A stretch of DNA of 64,000 bases, taken from assembly GCA_025266875.1 (NCBI GenBank), contig JALLLT010000003.1, forward strand, positions 806,001-870,000. Direction: 5' to 3'. Position numbers and translations under genes: made by a program. The notes beneath the pieces were generated by a model. The model saw only the letters and a program-made list of their open reading frames with translations. It ran no database searches and was not told where the DNA came from. The stretch is from Fennellomyces sp. T-0311. Lineage: Eukaryota > Mucoromycota > Mucoromycetes > Mucorales > Lichtheimiaceae. Of this stretch, positions 47,956 through 59,381 are shown piece after piece; positions within the stretch are counted from its first letter, which is position 1; each line of letters begins with the position of its first letter.

Positions 47956-48349
47956 GAATTCTGAAGAAAAGGCCATCACAGCGATGGCATTGGAATTTTC
48001 TCCGGAAAATGCTTTTTAATATTGGGATCTTTGTCATTTCATGGATGGTGTGAAGAGTAAAGGAAAACGCGTCTAATTTTTCACATTAAGTCCTCCGACC
48101 GAAGTAGATATGCCGCAGGTTTCTGAAGATTTCCCGTAGTGACCATATATAGCTTTATTAGCACGCAGTAAGATTCGGATGGACATATATATATATGTTC
48201 AATCGATGTAAAACTCTCCTGGTGAAGGAACAACAAGTTTATCGCTAAAATACTAGAGAAGATTTGCCGTAGTATTGTGAAGCTTTGCCGCACTTGACGA
48301 TAATTTTAAGATATCCCGTTGATTTGCCGTGATTTAAAAACCCGTAGTG

Positions 48350-48788
48350 GTAGATATTGAAGAGGCTACGCTTTTTGTGCGTACATGGATTGGATATAAA
48401 CATCATATACATACACACACGATAAAACGATACGAAGATACCAACGGTTAACCTACAGTGGACTACGTGTTTTCGCAACGATGAGAACTCGCACAGTGTT
48501 GATTCAGAGCTCTTTCTAAGATATGTTTTACCTGGATTTCACGAACAAGGTTCTTTTGATGTCTATCATTCTTTTTTTTTTATATCTGTATTCACAAAAG
48601 AATAACCAGAAAGGAAGACAATCAATCATGTGCAAGATGTATACAAAGTTGGATGAAGCATATGTTTAACGTGTACTGAGAACGGGAAGGAGGTCTATCT
48701 AAGTGGAAAGATACTACATGGAGATAAAGGGCAGATTGTCGAGTTCACTGCGGTAAAGGTAACGTAAAAAAATGGAGTATCCGCTTGT
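48350..48788. other. intergenic, 3' flank of the ABC-F gene
   Basis: No gene seen. The region must include the 3' UTR of the minus-strand ABC-F gene that ends at 48789. Confidence 0.4.
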
Positions 48789-50690
48789 TTACAACTTGAC
48801 ATTCTTTCTAAGAGTCTCCTTGTAATCCTTGATGGAGCCCTCGAAAACTTCAACGTGTCCGTTTTCACATCGCCATATTTGCTCGGTCACCTGTGATATG
48901 AGCCTGAAGTCGTGGCTCACGAGAACAACACCGCCGTTGAAGTTGTTGATGGCTTCAGCAAGCGAATCAATGGACTCCATATCCAAATGGTTAGTAGGTT
49001 CGTCCAACAGGATGATGTGGGGATGCAAGACAGCCAATTCACAGAACACCAATCGAGACTTGAGACCGTCGGAGAGCTGTTCGATGGGCGCGGTTTGATG
49101 GGTGCCAGACAGACCATAGCGACCGATCTGCTGACGCCAGAAACTGACTTCGGTGCTGACTTCAGGGAACTTCTTGCGCATGTAATCGATGGGCGACAAG
49201 TCCATTTCCAACTGGTCAGCCGAGTGCTGGGAGTATTTGCCCAACTTGAGCGAGGTGTGACGTTGGACACGACCTTCGGTAGGCATCAACTCACCACTCA
49301 TCAACTTGAGCAGCGTGGATTTGCCAGCACCATTGGGACCCACCAAAGCAATACGGGAATCCATATCAACACCCATTTCAATGTTTTTGTAGAGCGCGTT
49401 GCTGATATCACCAGTGTACGAGAAAGTGACGTCCTGGAAGGCAAGCACAGGTGGGGGCAACTTGGGCATGTCGGTGAAGGTGAACTTGAAGGGATAAGGG
49501 TTCTCGACCTTCTCGACCAAACCAGCAGCCTCCATCTTATCGATGATCTTTTGCTTGGACTTGGCTTGGCGCACCAAGTTGGCGTAGGTACCAGCAGAAG
49601 CAATGAACTTTTTGATGTGGGCAATTTCATCCTGTTGCTTCTGGTAGGCCTTGGCCTGGTTGACCTCGTTTTCTTCCTTGGTCTTGACAAACATGTCGTA
49701 GTTACCACCATAGTAGATCAATTTGCGCTTGTGGGTTAAGTGCATCATGTTGGTGCACACACCGTTCAAGAAATCCTGAGAGTGGGAGTTGACTAACAGA
49801 ATACGGTCGTATGTCTTGAGGTACTCTTCCAACCACACACAAGCCTCCAAATCCAAATGGTTCGTAGGCTCATCCAAAAGAAGTAAGGTGGGCTTGATGA
49901 ATAAGGCACGCGCAAGGGCCACACGCATACGCCAACCACCAGACATGTCGCGGGTCTTCTTCTCCATCTGTTTGGTGGAGAAACCAAGACCAGCCAGCAA
50001 GGTGCATGCACGGGTCTCGAAAGTGGCGGGATCCATCTGTTCGATACGCTCGTACATGTCATCCAACAATGGATTGTCTGCACCATCATCTTGTCCAAGA
50101 ATCTCCTCCACTTCCCGTTCCAAACGTGCGACCTCATTTTTGGCGTGGTGGATGACAGCCTCGACGGCGTTCATGTCGGATGGTTCGGCTTCCTGGTTCA
50201 AGAGGTATGTCTACACAATCCTTTTATCAGCTATCTCTACCCTATAAAGCAGGCTCCCGCCCTCTCTCCATCTTTTTTTTTGTGCTGTGCAACTTACATC
50301 AATGTGAGGAGGAATCTCAATGTCTCGCTCGGCCAACGAAGCCAAGAAGGTGGATTTGCCCGAACCGTTGGCACCAATAAGGCCATAGCGACGACCAAAG
50401 TTGAGTTCGATGGTGGCGTTATCGATCAAGACACGGCCGTGGTAGTTGAGCGAGAAGGACTCAATCTTAATATCACGGCTACGTTCCTGAGAAGTGTAGA
50501 CACCCGTAGCAGTACGATCCACATTCAATTTCATCTTGTTCATGTCGAGATCGTCTACTGATCCGTTGCCGGCCTCTGCTTCCGTCTTTTCCGCCTTGGC
50601 ACCACGCTTGCCACCTTTGCCCTTGGCTTCGGCTTTGGCGGCACGGGCTGCGAGACGCTTGGCCTTGGATGCTGACACTGCTCCGCTCAT
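48789..50690 (-). CDS. ARB1: ABC-F family ATPase, Arb1/ABCF2 type, two exons
   Basis: Cytosolic/nuclear twin-ATPase required for 40S and 60S ribosome biogenesis in yeast (Arb1 family knowledge). Exons are 50690-50298 (131 codons) and 50210-48789 (474 codons including stop): 604 aa, the usual size. Ala/Lys-rich N-terminal extension (residues 1-50). ABC1: Walker A GANGSGKST, signature MSGGWRMRVALARAL, Walker B LLLLDEPTNHLD, H-loop HSQDF. The ABC-F linker is rich in charged residues (~270-330). ABC2: Walker A GPNGAGKST, signature LSDGLKSRLVFCELA, Walker B IILLDEPTNHLD, H-loop SHDFRLI. No membrane segments. The codons are GC-richer than the surroundings (many CAAG/CCAAC), typical of a highly expressed gene; the 87-nt intron is near the 5' end. 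Well conserved and intact. Confidence 0.96.
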
Positions 50691-53600
50691 TATATAAGTA
50701 TATATAGAAGGGAAAAGAAAGAGAGAGAGAATCCAAGCGATCCAGAAAAAAAAATGTATAGATTTTTTCGACTTGCTGTGACTGGCGGAGTGTCAGTTTT
50801 ACCATTTGATTGGCCATCGAACCACACTAAGGTTCCAGTCTCTGCCCCTGGACGTAATACGGTGCATACGCCATGGTCATTCTGTTCGCATCTGCAGCAT
50901 ATTCTCTTTAGTATGTTGCGACTGTCTGGATTTTTTTATTATACAGCAGTCTTACTTTTTGTTTCTCTGGCAATGAAGTATCCAAAACGATACAGCGCTG
51001 ACCGCAGCAAAAAAGAAAACACATACGTCATATGCACAGCAGGGAGGCGTAGCAATCAAAAATAGAAAGGTGCCTATCTATTATCTAAATCTGGCTTAGC
51101 TAGAAATGCAGCCAAATCGAATTACCACTTTTATTCTGTCGTGATAACCCACAAGCAAAAGCATTTTCTTTGTACGTTGATCAAGTTACCTGCCATTGAC
51201 GTTAGGGTAGTAGTGCAATTTATCACATGCAAAAAAAAGAACCAAATGGCAGTTGCTACTACCCTTGCATGTGTATTATGTACGCAAAAGAAAAAGAATT
51301 CCTCCCCCTTGATCTGTCGGTCGGGTTATTGGGTATAAAAAAAATTTACCCCGTCTTTACATAGGTTTGCTTGTTCGTTGCTATCGTCTTGCAAAATAAA
51401 ATAAAAAAAAAAACCCTTCTAATCAACTGCTGTCAGTAACTATGTGGTACAAAAATTTACCGTTGTCAAAGTTCAAAGCTACAGGAATGGGGGATGCCAA
51501 CCACGTGGCTTATTTCGCATGCAGCCACAGACTGCAGTAAGACCCTGGGCATAATATGTCTCACTCAATGATAAATGACAGCAAGCAATTGCATGAAGAG
51601 TCAAGCCTTCATTTACCTCCAGAAACTGGCGAATGCGAAAGAATCGCCGCTTACTACTAAAAAAAAATGGTCAGACATGATAAATGCTCGGGTCGTACGC
51701 ATTTGTATAAAATCCGATGAATGATCGCTCATACATCGATCATACCCCTGAAAACTGGGACCTCTGTATTGCAATTTCTGCGATACGTTCGCCTATGTGG
51801 CAAATATTGGCCGATCCACGTTGACCAGCAAAGATCAATATTTAGCGCACAGATGCTCTTTTTCATATTATTTGGTACCACTTGCATTCCCGAGGTCTGT
51901 AAAAAAGCATAGATAACACGCTGCAGAGCTCCAGTAATACCTTATCAGAATAACGTTTACTCTATAGATAAGAGTGCGCATACTATCCAGACACTTGCTT
52001 TTGAATTGCCAGTGTCATTGGGCCTACTAACAATGCGTGGTGGAAGCGCTCCGATTGGCTAATTATGAAACCGTACATTGCCAACCAACACGAAGCCTTT
52101 AATTTTAAAGTGGTATTGGGCTTTACGGATAAGTACGTTTCGGTAGCGTCACTGGTAAATACCTGCAGATGTCATTACTGTATGTAGACTACACCACCTT
52201 TGTATCACATGATTCTTCGTGTAAGACTTCAATCGCCTGAAATGCGTTTTCTCACAAAGAGTAAGTGAATCACCTTTTCTACTTACTTTGATACGTGATA
52301 CGAAGGTGGTGTACTGAAAAGTTTACCTTTAATGCCCAACATAGTTTGGGCTTGCATCAATTTCTTATCTGTTTCCTAGGAAAATACACACATACAAGAA
52401 TCAGATAAATACAGTTCTTGCTACTTTTCTTGATTACGGATTGTAAAGAAAAAAAACTTGCATCACCATCGCTTTCAAGCTCTTTAATACCTGCACGGAA
52501 TTTTTGAGCCTCATATTATGAGAACATAGTAACTTTTGATATTTATTGAGGAAAAGCTCACGAGAACATGTCAATTGTTTCCCATATATATGTAGACAAG
52601 CACCATGGCTACTAGGTTTATATTGCTCAAGATATTCCTTAATTTTTTAGTGCGGCGCTGCGCAAAATATGAGATCAACTTGCAAAGTAGAATTATGCTC
52701 ATGGTCAATTATATATATTTAACTACTCGCAAGTAGTTCGGCAAAGCACCGTTTTCATTAGAGAACGAAGGATACGACCACCGCATCCTGTCAACGTTGA
52801 AATCCTGACCCAATTTCATACAATGCTGTTGTGGTTGTGTCGATTCGAATTTTCATTTTGTCACGCGGTAAGTAATCATGCGTTTTCCTTTTGCAGCTTG
52901 ATGATAGACCACTTTTGATTCTAGAAAAGAAGTTTGCTATGTCGGGAAAGCATTGTTATTACGCTTACTGTCTCGGGCGCTATTTCCATAAGTAATTCAA
53001 CGCTTTCTTGCGATTGTCTCTGATCGCTCACTCTTTCCTTTGCGAAGGCGCTTGTCCTGTGGTGCGACCATTGTTATTAGATTTCTTGATCTGGGTGTTG
53101 GCACCGCTTGTTCTGGCCATGAGGCAAGTAACTCAAAGTACTTTCCTCGCGATCTATTCTGTTCAACTGCATTGAAGCACCCCGGCTGCTCGTTAGCCGA
53201 CACGTAGAGACTTTGGGCGTTCACAGGGGAAGCACTATAGGTTCAGGAGGCATCCTAGTTTATAAATTTCCCGAGGTTTACTCTTCAACACGAAGCAAAT
53301 GTTATGGGAATGCCTGAAAAACGTGTGGCTTGAGGCAGCTCCACAGCGACTTATTAAGCGTTTCGCCTGTGAAGGTTCAACGCTTCCCCCGGTATAAATC
53401 TGTCCAACCAGAGGCTGTTTTCGAACGAGTCGTGGCTAGGCATATATGGTATACGATAACGACCCCTCTTGGCATAAACGGCTGTCCTGCATCTCTTTGC
53501 CTTGACGACAGGTGCCCGTCATGTATCAGATCTATAGCAGTACCTCTCCCTGCAGAGTCGTCGATTGCACTCACCGGTTCGACATTCTTTATGCTCTGAA

Positions 53601-53860
53601 TCCTTTACAGGATGAAATAAAAGTCTTTATTGACGACGTAAATGAACGCGCGCTGATCACAGCTTTCCGCTCTCGTCTGATCCGGTTGAATAAGGAAATG
53701 AAAACCCTATGCGGCATTAGGGGAAAAGAAGTAGTCATGAGAAAGGGAACAATGTAAGAAAACAATAAAAAAAAGGAAAGATAGAGTAGAATGGAATACA
53801 AAGTAAAAGTCGGATGGAAGGGGGACTAATCCGTAACCATATACTTGTTGGGGATGAAAA
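50691..53860. other. long intergenic stretch with weak coding hints at 52.3-52.6 kb
   Basis: 3.2 kb upstream of the ABC-F gene. Pyrimidine/purine-rich runs just upstream of 50690 are probably its core promoter. On the minus strand, 52520-52435 (GIKELESDGD) and 52379-52326 (ETDKKLMQAQTML) read like two short exons joined by a GT...TAG intron, but no start or family could be assigned. A minus frame at 52997-53224 is basic and featureless. Otherwise nothing recognised. Confidence 0.4.
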
Positions 53861-56830
53861 GTTTTTTTTTTTTTATGAAGTAACGGGCGATGTGGGTTGC
53901 AATGACACAGGGGCCGGTGGCTCCATCCATTCGAGAAGGTCTCTTCCATGCTGGTCGGGTGGCACATATCCTTGTCGGCGATCTGGGTTGCAATGCTTAT
54001 TTAGGGTTTCCAGGATGGCACATAGCTGCGGCCATTTGGATTTCCAGTAGTTCCGAGCAGCTTGTGATCTAGGCGGCTTTTTCGGCAAGCGGTTGAGAAG
54101 GTATGAGATGGGATCGTCGATATCGTGCGGCAGGTTGAGTGTGCTGTGGATCGAGAAACATGCGATCAGATGTCGACGGTTCATACCAGAGGGGTGATGG
54201 CAACGTGAGCATGGTGTGGGTTTACCGCTCGGGAGCTAGCCAAGACGATAGCGAATGCACCTCATGCGTTCAGCGGGTGACATGGGTAGCCATAGGATTG
54301 GATCGATTCCAGGTTTTTTACGGCAGGCGTTGAGCAGTTTACTACCCCTTCTGCTGCATCGAAGCTCGTGTTGGTCTTGTAGATAGGTTTGGATTGCTGC
54401 CTTCAGTTCTTTGTCCGTAGTTTCTGCTTGTGGTCGAGCCAGTGTGGTCCATATGCGACTTGATGATTTCAGCGTTGTCCAGCTATGCTTTCCTCTTCGT
54501 GTCAGTTTGGGGAGCATAACATGCAGTAAGGTATCTGGTAAGAGGTTATGAGCGCGAACCAGGAATTTGGCTTGCAGTGTTGCAATTCGGTCAGCCATGG
54601 GCGGAAGTCTGGCCATATGAAGCATCACAGCGGTTGAAGAGGTCTTTTTGGCGCCGTATATCGTTCTGAGACAGTTTGATTGGGCGCTTTCGAGTAGTTC
54701 ACGGTTTCTTTTATGGAAGTTGGTGATTGCAAGCCCATACTCCATTTTTGGCCGTATAAATTGGCGATATAACTGTGAGCATAGTAGGCGTCCGAGGCTA
54801 CCAGGTCGTACTCCAATTGACCGAAGTATTTGCATGCTGTTTAGTGCGGCTGCGGCATTTTGCTGAGCCAGTATGTTCTGGTCGATGTACCCCTCTGTGT
54901 TAAACGGAATCCCTAGGTATGTGACGGTAGATGCTCGTGGTAGCTCAACGCCGTATATTTGGGCTGTGGTGTTTTCTGGCGGGCCTTGCTCGGCTAGTAC
55001 AACACATTTGCTGGGATTCCACCGATATCCCAAATCATTGCCGTGCTGTTCACATGCAGTTAAGAGGGCTGGTATCGTTTGCCAGTTGCCAATGAGTGCC
55101 ACATCATCGGCGTATAATAGGCAGTTAATCCGTTGACCATTGAGACGGACTGATGGTGGTGCCTGAAAGTCACTTTCGGCCTGCTGTGTCAGTTGCATCT
55201 CCACATCGCGAAGAAAGGAGGGTAATGAGTTAATATAGTAGGAATATAGTGTAGGTGATAGAACGGATCCTTGTAAAACCCCTGTGACAGGGCGGAATCG
55301 GCGAGATACGGTATTGCAAAGCAGGATCTCTATAGACACGTCATCAAAAAGGCTTTTAAGTAACTGAAGTAGTAACACGGGAATATGTTGTTCTAAGGCT
55401 TGCCAAATGACCCTGCGGTCTACGGTATCATATGCTGGTTTGATATCACACAGTGCTATGACAGGACTGGTCCCATGAAGCTTCCGATGTAAGGAACTCA
55501 ATTCATGGAGGCAGCAGGCTTGGTCCATTGCGCTACGACTCGGTCGAAAGCCACCTTGAACTATATCGAGCGGAGGGGCATCTAATGCTAAGGGTTCTTG
55601 TAAGCATTTCTCCATAGTTTTGCGGAAGACAGACGTCAGGCTGATTGGACGGAAATTAGCAGGATTATCTGGGGGCCTTTCTTGTAAATCGGGATGATTT
55701 GCGATCGTCGCCAGAGCTCGGGCGTCCGTGATGTGATCCAACATAGCTGGAAGAGTGCTGTAATGGAAGGGGTAAGTTGATCAACAATCGGTTTTATCAT
55801 TTCACCACGTATGTGGTCAGCACCGGGGGCTTTCCCATTTGGTAAATTTTTAAGAGCATCATGTACTGCATCTGCAGTAAAGGGTGAATCTTGTGCTGCG
55901 ATATTAGTTATTGTTAGTGGAGATTCATCGGGGGTATTAGTAATACGAGAATCATCCATGGATGACTGAGCGAGGAAGCTTCCTGAGAAGATGTCTTCCA
56001 AGTGGTCTGCCATACGGTTGGACGCGACTATCGGGCCTTCTGGGTCAGTGAAGGTTGGATGGAACGTTCTATTGCGGCGTATTTTCTTCATAGTGGCAGT
56101 TGCGGCTGAAAAAGAACCATTTTCCAGGTTAGCACAAAACGATCGCCATGTCTCTGCGCGTCGTTGGCTTATTGCTCGGCGAAACTTGGCTTTGGCTTCT
56201 TGGTGCTTTATCCACCAATCCATTTTGTTGCGTCCGTTGGTGGCACGTCGCCATTTAGTATAGCAGTATTCACGATGTTCAATTGCCTTGTCTAGCTCAG
56301 GTGTCCAAAACCATTTGAGCCTGGATATTGCTGCGTTACCTTTCCGTCCTACTGTAGTATCGAGTGAGGTATATATAGCGTTATTCAAATCATTAGTGAG
56401 ATCATCAAATGGGGCATTGGTTAGTTCATTTGGACGATCCAGATAATACTTGATGCGTGTATACACTGGATCAATTGCGGATGTGAATGTGTTGACAAAT
56501 TGTTCCCTCTTTCTTTCATCGTGGAGACGCTGGAGATACCACATTTTGCGTAATGGCTCATGATTCTGTCGTGTGGCTGTTTGTTCGGCGGTAAAGGCCA
56601 AGTGGACGATTTTATGATCGGAGTTGAGTGAGAGATCATCACGTATTAGCATTGATGGGTTGATGAGGTTAGTATCCCCAAAGAATAAGTCAATGATACT
56701 TGATCCATTGTAGCATAGCTGGGTGGGTGCGCCAAAAGCAAGTTCAGAATTCCAGAGAAATTGACCATTGCTATGAATCCAGGTGTTCAGGAGAGATCCT
56801 CTGGTGTTAGTTGTGTGGTCGAATCCTTTA
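53861..56830 (-). mobile_element. 5'-truncated LINE (non-LTR retrotransposon)
   Basis: A minus-strand element with an A-tail: the coding TAA at 53873 is followed at once by a run of ~13 A (plus-strand T run 53862-53874). The 5' end stops inside the endonuclease domain at about 56830, where a TA-flanked DNA element begins. Length ~3 kb. No target duplication was found. The TAA next to the A-tail means almost no 3' UTR. Confidence 0.85.
53873..56828 (-). pseudogene. LINE ORF2: partial endonuclease, reverse transcriptase, C-terminal domain
   Basis: The N-terminal part (from 56828) is the end of an APE-type endonuclease (SSIIDLFFGD, LNSDHKIVHLAF). RT follows: LPNGKAPGADHIRGEM, RRSQIIPIYKKG, then after a one-base loss in a C5 run (55671-55675) FRPISLTSVFRKTMEK, GGFRPSRSAMDQ, CDIKPAYDTVDR, TGVLQGSVLSPTLYS and the catalytic LLYADDVALIG. 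The C-terminal part has RTIYGAKKTSSTAV, MSPAERMRCIRYRLG, an in-frame TAG (54236-54238) where a Trp fits, and a Cys/His motif CSRCHHP ... NRRHLIACF. One frameshift, one nonsense change and the 5' truncation make it inactive; the sequence is otherwise well preserved. Confidence 0.88.
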
Positions 56831-57778
56831 CAGTGAATTCCCACTTTTTCCTCCCCCAATTTTTCCTCTCCCTCGGTTTTTTCCCTGGTTTAGCTATGCC
56901 ATCCGCTCGATCTTAGTCTTAATTTTCCCATCCTCGAAATTTTCCTGCTTACTATGAGGAAAAAAACGGGGGATGAATAAAACTATGTTTAAATACCATA
57001 AGCATGCTTTGAAAGCGTGTATATCTCTTTATTTTCTAATAAAAAATGATGTATTGTACGATTGTGTCGTATGAGCGCGCCTAAATAGACCATCACGAAT
57101 GCTACGCAAGGCATCTGCTGTTGAGGCTTGTCCTGGATCATCGAGAATTTCAATCACCGTTTCGATTAGGCTTAGTTATTTCACGTAAACTCTGTAGGGG
57201 GATTGGTTCTTCAATCCTAACGGTGTACCTCAAAATATGGTATCGGCCGCCATTATGACAGCATCAGTAATCTTTCATAGCACTTATTGGCTCATATATC
57301 GTGCCTCGATCCAAATGATCATTCGGGAGCAACTACGTTGTGAATTAGTTTAGCCAGGACAATGAATCGACTGTATTCTGTAGCTTATTCTTACTTGTCT
57401 TTCACCGGTATTAAACGATCCCTGAAGCGAACAATGGCAGCTTACGTGACATATTAAGCAGGGACCAAAAAAAGGCACAGTAACAAATCACCATTGCTTG
57501 TGATATGCTACTGTGCTTTATATAGTGTAATATAACACAACATCATTCTTTCCAACTTAAAAAAAACGTACAATACCCTACCTATGTAGATTCCATTCAT
57601 TTATAGGTGTAGCGGCAAACATGTAAATAAATGCACACATATAAAGAAGTGAACAGTGCTTAGGCCATGACCAATACCCAGCGCATACCACTTGTGTAAT
57701 CCCCGTTATTTCCTCACCCCCTCTTTTTCCGCACTTTTGAGTGTTCCATCCGCGTAGGAAAAAAGCGGGGGTTCACTG
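56831..57778. mobile_element. TA-flanked pogo/mariner-like element, degraded
   Basis: Ends CAGTGAATTCCCACTTTTTCC and, inverted, CAGTGAACCCCCGCTTTTTTCC, each bounded by TA (56829-56830, 57779-57780), the signature of the Tc1/mariner superfamily. Inside, the minus strand at ~57200-57030 still reads coding-like (LIETVIEILDDPGQAST, ADALRSIRDGLF), resembling the C-terminal tail of pogo/CENP-B-type DDE proteins, but the rest is eroded. 948 bp, non-autonomous. Confidence 0.7.
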
Positions 57779-57780
57779 TA

Positions 57781-58185
57781 ATATCGTGAATTTGTTGAAT
57801 TCTTTTCTCTTTCTTTTTGTAGGCTTACTTTGACAGCTTCAGCAATGTCTGTCCGTTTAACCAGCTAATATGCTTCAGCGGATTGGGAAGACGCTATTAT
57901 TTTCCAACGATGAGACCTGGGTATTCTTTGTATGAAACATTTAGTTATTGCTGAATCAAACCATACAGTCTGAGGACCTTCTTTATGTAAATAAAGCTTT
58001 CTTGTTCGAAGCCTAAACCTTATATTTGTGCCAGTATCGTGGTAGATCCAATAATGAATGCATTACCTAACAATAATGTGTCTGCATAATATGCATTGTG
58101 TCGCAGCAAAAAGTCATCTCAGAGACTTGGCGCCCTTTCTAAACCGAAAAGTTTATTTTATCGTTCCGTTTTCTCAAGCGCGACT
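57781..58185. other. intergenic, no gene seen
   Basis: AT-rich flank between the TA-flanked element and the small putative gene. Nothing recognised. Confidence 0.4.
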
Positions 58186-58732
58186 ATGCTAAATTCGCCA
58201 GGGGTGCCATCGCCTTTCAAGCGATTTGCTGGCAGTGAGATTCCGTTGCAGCAACAAGCCGAGCCAGCATCAACCGGAACAATCATCGATATGGAAATTG
58301 CTGCAATTAAAATGGTCAAAGTAGGCTACATGCTCCCCTTAAACCAGCTAATCATTTAAGGATATATAAGCACTGGCACTTTCGTGTTCTACGCATCTGA
58401 GACTTCAGGTTGCACGGTTCTTGTGCTTGCTATCTGTTATATGGAACATAGATCAAGGTGTGGCTCGAAAGCTGGGAACACGATCAACTACCAAAAATCA
58501 AGTATTTGAATTGTTGTGTAGTGTATACGTTTGCATAAATATCATTAACTCACTACCTATATAATGTAGCATACAATCGATTGAACTGAATCAGTCGTAG
58601 GAGGAGGATGTTAATTTTCGCAAAACATTTGCAAAGATTGCAATGGAATCTGGTTTATCACCGCAGGAATATCTGGCGATGAAGAAGAAAAAGAACCCCA
58701 GTAAACAAAGATCGTTGGCTACCCGCTACTAA
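58186..58732 (+). CDS. putative small three-exon gene, unrecognised product
   Basis: A model with exons 58186-58320 (45 codons), 58458-58517 and 58601-58732 closes in frame to 108 aa with GT-AG introns. Segments: PGVPSPFKRFAGSEIPLQQQ, IIDMEIAAIKMVKV, WLESWEHDQLPKI, then FRKTFAKIAMESGLSPQEYL and a lysine-rich tail ending TRY. Hydrophilic, with no membrane segment or signal. The composition is clearly protein-like but no family was recognised. Exon 2 borders are the least certain, and the second donor (GTAGTG) is weak. Alternatives are a pseudogene or a larger gene with missed exons. Confidence 0.4.
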
Positions 58733-59381
58733 AGGAAAAATAATTGTGATGCATGCTGTATACTAGTGAAAGAAAATTGGTCATGAACGGATCGGAAAAA
58801 AAGCGAGCGTCAAGGTAGAAAAACATACTCACCTTACAAATAGTGTACTGATTGATTACTATATATGAAGCCGCTCCAAAACATGTGCGTTGCTGTCCCA
58901 ATATGGAAACACTACATTTTTGCCAGTCGTATTCTAATGAAAGACGGCAAGGAGACGATGTTGATTACCCGAGACATTTTCCTTGCAATGACCGGGTTGA
59001 ACGTGCTGGTTAGTTTGGCTCTGGACAAGAGTCATTCGGACGTATACTAATGGATGCTATCATACCATGTTCAATTTACACGTATACGCATACTGATGAA
59101 GATCGCGCGTATAAATGCTAGCATCAGGTGCCGAGGAGTGATGGTATAAAGCGCATTTGAACTATGTAAGACAAAATTGATTGTGCAGGAATATCAATCA
59201 TGCCGAATGGCTTAAAGGTCCCATCCATGGGTACAAGGGATCCCTAAGAAGGAGGATTCTTCTCCTCAAAAGATAGTAGGCCCCTCTCCCAGTATGTAGA
59301 GTGTAGTATAGCATTAGACAATTTCATTATAAGAAAGAAAAATGGAAAAGACTCGAATACATGGTACAAAAAAAAGCAAGT
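58733..59381. other. intergenic, with one unassigned open frame
   Basis: A plus frame at 58865-59050 (61 codons; FLAMTGLNVLVSLALDKSH) could be another exon of the small gene upstream or chance. Nothing else recognised. Confidence 0.35.

Larger units (their letters stand above)
46894..48349. mobile_element. CACTA-type DNA transposon with subterminal repeats
   Basis: Ends are CACTACGGGTTATTTTG and, inverted, CACTACGGGTTTTTAAATC. The subterminal zones carry many copies of an ACGGCAAATC-like unit: left near 46922-46965 (CTACGGCAAATC, CTCGGCAAATC), right on the opposite strand near 48265-48330 (CACGGCAAATC, GTGCGGCAAAGC, CTACGGCAAATC). Terminal CACTA plus clustered subterminal repeats is the hallmark of the superfamily. 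Flanking trinucleotides are GCA and GTA, an imperfect 3-bp duplication. At 1456 bp it lacks a transposase core and is non-autonomous, but holds two coding-looking frames. Confidence 0.75.

Noticed and set aside
48912..49739. 275-codon plus-strand open frame
   Set aside because: Antisense shadow of the strongly conserved ABC-F gene; no domain of its own.
50754..51065. 103-codon plus-strand open frame divergent from the ABC-F gene
   Set aside because: No domain, starts within a purine-rich promoter-like stretch, composition not convincing.
59190..59260. Possible tRNA-like sequence (GCCGAATGGCTTAAAGG)
   Set aside because: Resembles a D-arm box, but no anticodon stem, no TTCRA box and no acceptor pairing follow at the right distances.
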